Origin: Saccoglossus kowalevskii
Lineage: Eukaryota; Hemichordata; Enteropneusta; Harrimaniidae
DNA length: 64,000 nt
Direction of reading: 5' to 3'
Assembly: GCF_000003605.2 (NCBI RefSeq)
Contig: NW_003119324.1
Span: 1-64,000 of the forward strand
Shown: positions 22,065-31,950 of the stretch, in pieces
How the letters are laid out: every line of letters begins with the position of its first letter
How positions within the stretch are numbered: position 1 is the first letter of the stretch
Notes under the pieces: generated by a model
Databases searched by the model: none
What the model was told of the DNA's origin: nothing
What the model saw: only the letters and a program-made list of their open reading frames with translations
Program-made: the position numbers and the translations under genes

Positions 22065-24433
22065 GGGCCAGTAGTGGTGGGGTAGGTAAGCTTAGTGGGC
22101 CTGTAGAGGTGGGGTATGTAAGCTGAGTGGGCCTGTAGAGGTGGGGTAGCTGAGCTGAGTGGGCCTGTAGAGGTAGGGTAGGTAAGCTGAGTGGGCCAGT
22201 AGAGGTGGGGTAGCTAAGCTGAGTGGGCCTGTAAAGGTAGGGTGGGTAAGCTGAGTGGGCCAGTAGAGGTGGGGTAGGTAAGCTGAGTGGGCCTGTAAAG
22301 GTGGGGTGGGTAAGCTGAGTGGGCCAGTAGAGGTGGGGTAGGTAAGCTGAGTGGGCCTGTAGTGGTAGGGTAGGTAAGCTGAGTGGGCCAGTAGAGGTGG
22401 GGTAGCTAAGCTGAGTGGGCCTGCAAAGGTGGGGTGGGTAAGCTGAGTAGGCCAGTAGAGGTGGGGTAGGTAAGCTGAGTGGGCCTGTAGAGGTAGGGTA
22501 GCTAAGCTGAGCAGGCCAGTAGAGGTGGGGTAGGTAAGCTGAGTGGGCCAGTAGAGGTGGGGTAGGTAAGCTGAGTGGGCCTGTAGAGGTGGGGTAGGTA
22601 AGCTGAGTAGGCCTGTAGAGGTGGGGTAGGTAAGTTGAGTGGGCCTGTAAAGGTGGGGTGGGTAAGCTTAGTGGGCCAGTAGAGGTGGGGTAGGTAAGCT
22701 GAGTGGGGCAGTAGAGGTGGGGTAGCTAAGCTGAGTGGGCCTGTAAAGGTGGGGTGGGTAAGCTGAGTGGGCCAGTAAAGGTGGGGTAGGTAAGCTGAGT
22801 GGGCCTGTAGAGGTAGGGTAGCTAAGCTGAGTAGGCCAGTAGAGGTGGGGTAGGTAAGCTGAGTGGGGCAGTAGAGGTTGTGTAGGTAAGCTGTGTGGGT
22901 CTGTAAAGGTGGGGTAGGTAAGCTGAGTGGGCCAGTAGAGGTGGGGTAGGTAAGCTGAGTGGGCCAGTAGAGGTGGGGTAGCTAAGCTGAGTGGGCCTGC
23001 AAAGGTGGGGTGGGTAAGCTGAGTAGGCCAGTAGAGGTGGGGTAGGTAAGCTGAGTGGGCCTGTAGAGGTGGGGTAGCTAAGCTGAGTAGGCCAGTAGAG
23101 GTGGGGTAGGTAAGCTGAGTGGGCCAGTAGAGGTGGGGTAGGTAAGCTGAGTGGGCCTGTAGAGGTGGGGTAGGTAAGCTGAGTAGGCCAGTAGAGGTGG
23201 GGTAGGTAAGTTGAGTGGGCCTGTAAAGGTGGGGTGGGTAAGCTTAGTGGGCCAGTAGAGGTGGGGTAGGTAAGCTGAGTGGGGGCAGTAGAGGTGGGGT
23301 AGCTAAGCTGAGTGGGCCTGTAAAGGTGGGGTGGGTAAGCTGAGTGGGCCAGTAGAGGTGGGGTAGGTAAGCTGAGTGGGCCTGTAGAGGTAGGGTAGCT
23401 AAGCTGAGTAGGCCAGTAGAGGTGGGGTAGGTAAGCTGAGTGGGGCAGTAGAGGTTGTGTAGGTAAGCTGTGTGGGTCTGTAAAGGTGGGGTAGGTAAGC
23501 TGAGTGGGCCAGTAGAGGTGGGGTAGGTAAGCTGAGTGGGCCTGTAGAGGTGGGGTAGGTAAGCTGAGTAGGCCAGTAGAGGTGGGGTAGGTAAGCTGAA
23601 TGGGCCTGTAAAGGAGGGGTGGGTAAGCTGAGTGGGCCAGTAGATGTGGGGTAGGTAAGCTGAGTGAGCCTGTAAAGGTGGGGTGGGTAAGCTGAGTGGG
23701 CCAGTAGAGGTGGGGTAGGTATGCTGAGTGGGGCAGTAGAGGTGGGGTAGGTAAGCTGAGTGGTCCTGTAGAGGTGGAGTAGGTAAGCTGAGTGGGCCTG
23801 TAAAGGTGGGGTAGGTAAACTGAGTAGGCCTGTAGAGGTGGGGTAGGTAAGCTGAGTAGGCCAGTAGAGGAGGGGTAGGTAAGCTGAGTGGGCCAGTAGA
23901 GGTGGGGTAGGTAAGCTGAGTTGGGCAGTAGAGGTGGGGTAGGTAAGCTGAGTGGGTCTGTAAAGGTGGGGTAGCTAAGCTGAGTGGGCCTGTAGAGGTG
24001 GGGTAGGTAAGCTGAGTAGGCCAGTAGAGGTGGGGTAGGTAAGCTGAGTGTGCCAGTAGAGGTGGGGTAGGTAAGCTGAATGGGCCAGTAGAGGTGGGGT
24101 AGGTAAGCTGAGTGGGCCTGTAGAGGTGGGGTATTTAAGCTGAGTGGGCCAGTAGAGGTGGGGTAGCTGAGCTGAGCGGGCCTGTAGAGGTAGGGTAGGT
24201 AAGCTGAGTGGGCCAGTAAAGGTGGGGTAGCTAAGCTGAGTGGGCCTGTAAAGGTGGAGTGGGTAAGCAGAGTGGGCCAGTAGAGGTGGGGTAGGTAAGC
24301 TGAGTGGGCCTGTAGAGGTAGGGTAGCTAAGCTGAGTAGGCCAGTAGAGGTGGGGTAGGTAAGTTGAGTGGGGCAGTAGAGGTTGGGTAGGTAAGCTGAG
24401 TGGGCCAGTAGAGGTGGGGTAGGTAAGCTGAGT
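22065..24433 (+). repeat. HOR copy containing two tandem 576-bp units
   Basis: Prototype order begins at 22065 (GTAGTGGTGG). Monomers with CTGCAAAGG start at 22417 and 22993, 576 bp (18 monomers) apart, and the 18-monomer series between them repeats. The junction joins a GGGTCTG / CCAG pair directly to a GTAGCT monomer and CTGCAAAGG. The same junction is seen near 7,910, 29,140 and 39,050, so the event is older than the larger block copies. The rest follows the prototype to the GTAAGCAGAG monomer near 24,255. Confidence 0.8.
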
Positions 24434-24627
24434 GGGCCTGTAGAGGTGGGGTAGGTAAGCTGAGTGGGCCTGTAAAAGGTGGGGTGGGTAAGCTGAGTGG
24501 GCCAGTAGAGGTGGGGTAGGTAAGCTGAGTGGGCCTGTAGGAGGTAGGGTAGGTAAGCTGAGTGGGCCTGTAGAAGGTGGGTAGCTAAGCTGAGTGGTCC
24601 TGCAAGGTGGGGTGGGTAAGCTGAGTG
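24434..24627 (+). repeat. Irregular monomers with clustered one-base indels
   Basis: Within about 190 bases are GTAAAAGGTGGGG, GTAGGAGGTAGGG, GTAGAAGGTGGGTAGC and CTGCAAGGTGGGG. Each is one or two bases off the normal unit, yet the net phase change is only +1. Either a degraded exchange junction or consensus-sequence error would explain it. Confidence 0.6.
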
Positions 24628-26699
24628 GGCCAGTAGAGGTGGGGTAGGTAAGCTGAGTGGGCCTGTAGAGGTAGGGTAGCTAAGCTGAGTAGGCCAGTAG
24701 AGGTGGGGTAGGTAATCTGAGTGGGGCAGTAGAGGTTGGGTAGGTAAGCTGTGTGGGCCTGTAAAGGTGGGGTAGGTAAGTTGAGTGGGCCAGTAGAGGT
24801 GGGGTAGGTAAGCTGAGTGGGCCTGTAGAGGTGGGGTAGGTAAGCTGAGTAGGCCAGTAGAGGTGGGGTAGGTAAGCTGAGTGGGCCTGTAAAGGTGGGG
24901 TGGGTAAGCTGAGTGGGCCAGTAGAGGTGGGGTAGCTGAGCTGAGTGGGCCTGTAGTGGTGGGATAGGTAAGCTGAGTGGGCCAGTAGAGGTGGGGTAGC
25001 TGAGCTGAGTGGGCCAGTAGAGGTGGGGTAGGTAAGCTGAGTGGGCCTGTAGAGGTGGGGTAGGTAAGCTGAGTAGGCCAGTAGAGGTGGGGTAGGTAAG
25101 CTGAGTGTGCCAGTAGAGGTGGGGTAGGTAAGCTGAATGGGCCAGTAGAGGTGGGGTAGGTAAGCTGAGTGGGCCTGTAGAGGTGGGGTATTTAAGCTGA
25201 GTGGGCCAGTAGAGGTGGGGTAGCTGAGCTGAGTGGGCCTGTAGAGGTAGGGTAGGTAAGCTGAGTGGGCCAGTAGAGGTGGGGTAGCTAAGCTGAGTGG
25301 GCCTGTAAAGGTGGGGTGGGTAAGCTGAGTGGGCCAGTAGAGGTGGGGTAGGTAAGCTGAGTGGGCCTGTAGAGGTAGGGTAGCTAAGCTGAGTAGGCCA
25401 GTAGAGGTGGGGTAGGTAAGTTGAGTGGGGCAGTAGAGGTTGGGTAGGTAAGCTGAGTGGGCCAGTAGAGGTGGGGTAGGTAAGCTGAGTGGGCCTGTAG
25501 AGGTGGGGTAGGTAAGCTGAGTAGGCCAGTAGTGGTGGGGTAGGTAAGCTGAGTGGGCCAGTAGTGGTGGGGTAAGTAAGCTTAGTGGGCCTGTAGAGGT
25601 GGGGTATGTTAGCTGAGTGGGCCTGTAGAGGCGGGGTAGCTGATCTAAGTGGGCATGTAGAGGTAGGGTAGGTAAGCTGAGTAGGCCAGTAGAGGTGGGG
25701 TAGCTAAGCTGAGTGGGCCTGTAAAGGTAGGGTGGGTAAGCTGAGTGGGCCAGTAGAGGTGGGGTAGGTAAGCTGAGTGGGCCAGTAGTGGTGGGGTAGG
25801 TAAGCTTAGTGGGCCTGTAGAGGTGGGGTATGTAAGCTGAGTGGGCCTGTAGAGGTGGGGTAGCTGAGCTGAGTGGCCCTGTAGAGGTAGGGTAGGTAAG
25901 CTGAGTGGGCCAGTAGAGGTGGGGTAGCTAAGCTGAGTGGGCCTGTAAAGGTAGGGTGGGTAAGCTGAGTGGGCCAGTAGAGGTGGGGTAGGTAAGCTGA
26001 GTGGGCCTGTAAAGGTGGGGTGGGTAAGCTGAGTGGACCAGTAGAGGTGGGGTAGGTAAGCTGAGTGGGCCTGTAGTGGTAGGGTAGGTAAGCTGAGTGG
26101 GCCAGTAGAGGTGGGGTAGCTAAGCTGAGTGGGCCTGCAAAGGTGGGGTGGGTAAGCTGAGTAGGCCAGTAGAGGTGGGGTAGGTAAGCTGAGTGGGCCT
26201 GTAGGGGTAGGGTAGCTAAGCTGTGTAGGCCAGTAGAGGTGGGTTAGGTAAGCTGAGTGGGCCAGTAGAGGTGGGGTAGGTAAGCTGAGTGGGCCTGTAG
26301 AGGTGGGGTAGGTAAGCTGAGTAGGCCAGTAGAGGTGGGGTAGGTAAGTTGAGTGGGCCTGTAAAGGTGGGGTGGGTAAGCTTAGTGGGCCAGTAGAGAT
26401 GGGGTAGGTAAGCTGAGTGGGGCAGTAGAGGTGGGGTAGCTAAGCTGAGTGGGCCTGTATAGGTGGGGTGGGTAAGCTGAGTGGGCCAGTAGAGTTTGGG
26501 TAGGTAAGCTGAGTGGGCCTGTAGAGGTAGGGTAGCTAAGCTGAGTAGGCCAGTAGAGGTGGAGTAGGTAAGCTGAGTGGGGCAGTAGAGGTTGTGTAGG
26601 TAAGCTGTGTGGGTCTGTAAAGGTGGGGTAGGTAAGCTGAGTGGGCCAGTAGAGGTGGGGTAGGTAAGCTGAGTGGGCCTGTAGAGATGGGGTAGGTAA
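24628..26699 (+). repeat. HOR blocks shared with 19-20 kb and 33.6-34.5 kb
   Basis: About 24,700-25,750 matches 19,070-20,110 (GAGGCGGGG mark). About 25,777-26,680 matches 33,589-34,490 at offset 7,812. Shared marks are GTGGCCCTG, TAGGGGTAGGG (26202 and 34014) and AGAGTTTGGGTAGG (26491 and 34303). A shorter third copy is at about 37,050-37,690 (37252 and 37541, offset 3,238 from the second). Confidence 0.8.
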
Positions 26700-28965
26700 G
26701 CTGAGTAGGCCAGTAGAGGTGGGATAGGTAAGCTGAGTGGGGCAGTAGAGGTTGGGTTGGTAAGCTGAGTGGGCCAGTAGAGGTGGGGTAGGTAGTTAAG
26801 CTGAGTGGGCTAGTAGAGGTGGGGTAGCTAAGCTGAGTGGGCCTGTATAGGTGGGGTGGGTAAGCTGAGTGGGCCAGTAGAGGTGGGGTAGGTAAGCTGA
26901 GTGGGCCTGTAAAGGTGGGGTAGGTAAGCTGAGTGGGCCAGTAGAGGTGGGGTAGCTGAGCTGAGTGGGCCTGTAGATGTTGGGTAGGTAAGCTGAGTGG
27001 GCCAGTAGAGGTGGGGTAGGTAAGCTGAGTGGGCCTGTAAATGTGGGGCAGGTAAGCTGAGTGGGCCAGTAGAGGTGGGGTAGCTGAGCTGAGTGGGCCT
27101 GTAGTGGTGGGATAGGTAAGCTGAGTGGGCCAGTAGAGGTTGGCTAGCTGAGCTGAGTGGGCCTGTAGAGGTGGGGTAGCTAAGCTGAGTGGGCCTGTAA
27201 AGGTGGGGTGGGTAAGCTGAGTGGGCCAGTAGAGGTGGGGTAGGTAAGCTGAGTGGACCTGTAGAGGTAGGGTAGCTAAGCTGAGTAGGCCAGTAGAGGT
27301 GGGGTAGGTAATCTGAGTGGGGCAGTAGAGGTTGGGTAGGTAAGCTGTGGGGGCCTGTAAAGGTGGGGTAGGTAAGTTGAGTGGGCCAGTAGAGGTGGGG
27401 TAGGTAAGCTGAGTGGGCCTGTAGAGGTGGGGTAGGTAAGCTGAGTAGGCCAGTAGAGGTGGGGTAGGTAAGCTGAGTGGGCCTGTAAAGGTGGGGTGGG
27501 TAAGCTGAGTGGGCCAGTAGAGGTGGGGTAGCTGAGCTGAGTGGGCCTGTAGTGGTGGGATAGGTAAGCTGAGTGGGCCAGTAGAGGTGGGGTAGCTGAG
27601 CTGAGTGGGCCAGTAGAGGTGGGGTAGGTAAGCTGAGTGGGCCTGTAGAGGTGGGGTAGGTAAGCTGAGTAGGCCAGTAGAGGTGGGGTAGGTAAGCTGA
27701 GTGTGCCAGTAGAGGTGGGGTAGGTAAGCTGAATGGGCCAGTAGAGGTGGGGTAGGTAAGCTGAGTGGGCCTGTAGAGGTGGGGTATTTAAGCTGAGTGG
27801 GCCTGTAGAGGTAGGGTAGGTAAGCTGAGTGGGCCAGTAGAGGTGGGGTAGCTAAGCTGAGTGGGCCTGTAAAGGTAGGGTGGGTAAGCTGAGTGGGCCA
27901 GTAGAGGTGGGGTAGGTAAGCTGAGTTGGGCAGTAGAGGTGGGGTAGGTAAGCTGAGTGGGTCTGTAAAGGTGGGGTAGCTAAGTTGAGTGGGCCTGTAG
28001 AGGTGGGGTAGGTAAGCTGAGTAGGCCAGTAGAGGTGGGGTAGGTAAGCTGAGTGTGCCAGTAGAGGTGGGGTAGGTAAGCTGAATGGGCCAGTAGAGGT
28101 GGGGTAGGTAAGCTGAGTGGGCCTGTAGAGGTGGGGTATTTAAGCTGAGTGGGCCAGTAGAGGTGGGGTAGCTGAGCTGAGCGGGCCTGTAGAGGTAGGG
28201 TAGGTAAGCTGAGTGGGCCAGTAAAGGTGGGGTAGCTAAGCTGAGTGGGCCTGTAAAGGTGGAGTGGGTAAGCAGAGTGGGCCAGTAGAGGTGGGGTAGG
28301 TAAGCTGAGTGGGCCTGTAGAGGTAGGGTAGCTAAGCTGAGTAGGCCAGTAGAGGTGGGGTAGGTAAGTTGAGTGGGGCAGTAGAGGTTGGGTAGGTAAG
28401 CTGAGTGGGCCAGTAGAGGTGGGGTAGGTAAGCTGAGTGGGCCTGTAGAGGTGGGGTAGGTAAGCTGAGTAGGCCAGTAGAGGTGGGGTAGGTAAGCTGA
28501 GTGGGCCAGTAGAGGTGGGGTAGGTAAGCTGAGTGGGCCTGTAGTGGTAGGGTAGGTAAGCTGAGTGGGCCAGTAGAGGTGGGGTAGCTAAGCTGAGTGG
28601 GCCTGCAAAGGTGGGGTGGGTAAGCTGAGTAGGCCAGTAGAGGTGGGGTAGGTAAGCTGAGTGGGCCTGTAGAGGTAGGGTAGCTAAGCTGAGTAGGCCA
28701 GTAGAGGTGGGGTAGGTAAGCTGAGTGGGCCAGTAGAGGTGGGGTAGGTAAGCTGAGTGGGCCTGTAGAGGTGGGGTAAGTAAGCTGAGTAGGCCAGTAG
28801 AGGTGGGGTAGGTAAGTTGAGTGGGCCTGTAAAGGTGGGGTGGGTAAGCTTAGTGGGCCAGTAGAGGTGGGGTAGGTAAGCTGAGTGGGGCAGTAGAGGT
28901 GGGGTAGCTAAGCTGAGTGGGCCTGTAAAGGTGGGGTGGGTAAGCTGAGTGGGCCAGTAGAGGTG
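26700..28965 (+). repeat. Copy of the 18-kb block, then prototype HOR
   Basis: Bases 26,700-27,600 reproduce 18,031-19,390 with one fewer 448-bp unit. TATTTAAG monomers follow near 27,785 and 28,138, 352 or 353 bp apart. GTAAGCAGAG is near 28,265 and the CTGCAAAGG monomer starts at 28599, 576 bp before the next at 29175. Only satellite sequence is present. Confidence 0.7.
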
Positions 28966-30960
28966 GGGTAGGTAAGCTGAGTGGGCCTGCAGAGGTAGGG
29001 TAGCTAAGCTGAGTAGGCCAGTAGAGGTGGGGTAGGTAAGCTGAGTGGGGCAGTAGAGGTTGTGTAGGTAAGCTGTGTGGGTCTGTAAAGGTGGGGTAGG
29101 TAAGCTGAGTGGGCCAGTAGATGTGGGGTAGGTAAGCTGAGTGGGCCAGTAGAGGTGGGGTAGCTAAGCTGAGTGGGCCTGCAAAGGTGGGGTGGGTAAG
29201 CTGAGTAGGCCAGTAGAGGTGGGGTAGGTAAGCTGAGTGGGCCTGTAGAGGTGGGGTAGCTAAGCTGAGTAGGCCAGTAGAGGTGGGGTAGGTAAGCTGA
29301 GTGGGCCAGTAGAGGTGGTGTAGGTAAGCTGAGTGGGCCTGTAGAGGTGGGGTAGGTAAGCTGAGTAGGCCAGTAGAGGTGGGGTAGGTAAGTTGAGTGG
29401 GCCTGTAAAGGTGGGGTGGGTAAGCTTAGTGGGCCAGTATAGGTGGGGTAGGTAAGCTGAGTGGGGCAGTAGAGGTGGGGTAGCTAAGCTGAGTGGGCCT
29501 GTAAAGGTGGGGTGGGTAAGCTGAGTGGGCCAGTAGAGGTGGGGTAGGTAAGCTGAGTAGGCCAGTAAAGGTGGGGTAGGTAAGTTGAGTGGGCCTGTAA
29601 AGGTGGGGTGGGTAAGCTTAGTGGGCCAGTATAGGTGGGGTAGGTAAGCTGAGTGGGGCAGTAGAGGTGGGGTAGCTAAGCTGAGTGGGCCTGTAAAGGT
29701 AGGGTAGCTAAGCTGAGTAGGCCAGTAGAGGTGGGGTAGGTAAGCTGAGTGGGGCAGTAGAGGTTGTGTAGGTAAGCTGTGTGGGTCTGTAAAGGTGGGG
29801 TAGGTAAGCTGAGTGGGCCAGTAGAGGTGGGGTAGGTAAGCTGAGTGGGCCTGTAGAGGTGGGGTAGGTAAGCTGAGTAGGCCAGTAGAGGTGGGGTAGG
29901 TAAGCTGAATGGGCCTGTAAAGGAGGGGTGGGTAAGCTGAGTGGGCCAGTAGAGGTGGGGTAGGTAAGCTGAGTGAGCCTGTAAAGGTGGGGTGGGTAAG
30001 CTGAGTGGGCCAGTAGAGGTGGGGTAGGTAAGCTGAGTGGGGCAGTAGAGGTTGTGTAGGTAAGCTGAGTGGGCCTGCAAAGGTGGGGTGGGTAAGCTGA
30101 GTAGGCCAGTAGAGGTGGGGTAGGTAAGCTGAGTGGGCCTGTAGAGGTAGGGTAGCTAAGCTGAGTAGGCCAGTAGAGGAGGGGTAGGTAAGCTGAGTGG
30201 GCCAGTAGAGGTGGGGTAGGTAAGCTGAGTGGGCCTGTAGAGGTGGGGTAGGTATGCTGAGTAGGCCAGTAGAGGTGGGGTAGGTAAGTTGAGTGGGCCT
30301 GTAAAGGTGGGGTGGGTAAGCTTAGTGGGCCAGTAGAGGTGGGGTAGGTAAGCTGAGTGGGGCAGTAGAGGTGGGGTAGCTAAGCTGAGTGGGCCTGAAA
30401 AGGTGGGGTGGGTAAGCTGAGTGGGCCAGTAGAGGTGGGGTAGGTAAGCTGAGTGGGCCTGTTGAGGTAGGGTAGCTAAGCTGAGTAGGCCAGTAGAGGT
30501 GGGGTAGGTAAGCTGAGTGGGGCAGTAGAGGTTGTGTAGGTAAGCTGTGTGGGTCTGTAAAGGTGGGGTAGGTAAGCTGAGTGGGCCAGTAGAGGTGGGG
30601 TAGGTAAGCTGAGTGGGCCTGTAGAGGTGGGGTAGGTAAGCTGAGTAGGCCAGTAGAGGTGGGGTAGGTAAGCTGAATGGGCCTGTAAAGGAGGGGTGGG
30701 TAAGCTGAGTGGGCCAGTAGAGGTGGGGTAGGTAAGCTGAGTGAGCCTGTAAAGGTGGGGTGGGTAAGCTGAGTGGGCCAGTAGAGGTGGGGTAGGTAAG
30801 CTGAGTGGGGCAGTAGAGGTTGGGTAGGTAAGCTGTGTGGGCCTGTAAAGGTGGGGTAGGTAAGCTGAGTGGGGCAGTAGAGGTTGGGTAGGTAAGCTGT
30901 GTGGGTCTGTAAAGGTGGGGTAGGTAAGATGAGTGGGCCAGTAGAGGTGGGGTAGGTAAG
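28966..30960 (+). repeat. Copy of the 7.7-9.0 kb block and further HOR
   Basis: Bases 28,966-29,980 match 7,731-9,030 minus one 288-bp unit. The rest repeats the CTGCAAAGG to GAGCCTG series once more. No gene or foreign sequence is seen. Confidence 0.7.
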
Positions 30961-31950
30961 CTGAGTGGGCCAGTAGAGGTGGGGTAGCTAAGCTGAGTGG
31001 GCCTGTAAAGGTGGGGTGGGTATGCTGAGTGGGCCAGTAGAGGTGGGGTAGGAAAGCTTAGTGGGCCTGTAGAGGTGGGGTATGTAAGCTGAGTGGGCCT
31101 GTAGAGGAGGGTAGCTGAGCTGAGTGGGCCTGTAGAGGTAGGGTAGGTAAGCTGAGTGGGCCAGTAGAGGTGGGGTAGGTAAGCTGAGTGGGCCTGTAAA
31201 GGTGGGGTGAGTAAGCTGAGTGGGCCAGTAGAGGTGGGGTAGGTAAGCTGAGTGGGCCTGTAGAGGTGGGGTAGGTAAGCTGAGTGGGGCAGTAGAGGTT
31301 GGGTAGGTAAGCTGTGTGGGTCTGTAAAGGTGGGGTAGGTAAGATGAGTGGGCCAGTAGAGGTGGGGTAGGTAAGCTGAGTGGGCCTGTAGAGGTGGGGT
31401 AGGTAAGCTGAGTGAGCCTGTAAAGGTGGGGTGGGTAAGCTGAGTGGGCCAGTAGAGGTGGGGTAGGTAAGCTGAGTGGGGCAGTAGAGGTTGGGTAGGT
31501 AAGCTGTGTGGGCCTGTAAAGGTGGGGTAGGTAAGCTGAGTGGGCCAGTAGAGGTGGGGTAGGTAAGCTGAGGGGGCCTGTAGAAGTGGAGTAGGTAAGC
31601 TGAGTGGGCCTGTAAAGGTGGGGTAGGTAAACTGAGTAAGCCTGTAGAGGTGGGGTAGGTAAGCTGAGTAGGCCAGTAGAGGTGGGGTAGGTAAGCGGAG
31701 TGGGCCAGTAGAGGTTGGGTAGGTAAGATGAGTGGGCCTGTTAAGGTGGGGTGGGTAAGCTGAGTGGGCCAGTAGATGTGGGGTAGGTAAGCTGAGTGGA
31801 CCAGTAGAGGTGGGGTAGCTAAGCTGAGTGGGCCTGTAAAGGTGGGGTGGGTAAGCTGAGTGGGCCAGTAGAGGTTGGGTAGGTAAGCTGTGTGGGCCTG
31901 TAAAGGTGGGGTAGGTAAGCTGAGTGGGCCAGTAGAGGTGGGGTAGGTAA
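30961..31950 (+). repeat. Mosaic joining two blocks that lie ~0.9 kb apart near 3-5 kb
   Basis: Bases 30,961-31,260 match 2,941-3,240 at an offset of about 28,020 (GTATGCTGAG, GTAGGAAAGC, GGTGAGTAAG). From about 31,300 the sequence matches about 4,200-4,850 at offset 27,094 (GCTGAGGGGGCCTG at 31570 and 4476). The 926-bp offset change is 29 monomers less 2 bp, consistent with loss or gain of whole monomers. Confidence 0.7.

Noticed and set aside
2487-30080. Shorter - strand open frames at 2487-2855, 4149-4517, 9147-9674, 21606-22007 and 29676-30080
   Set aside because: All encode the same 32-residue repeat pieces. Starts come from chance variants (for example GGGCATG read in reverse). No promoter, upstream context or unique sequence supports a gene.
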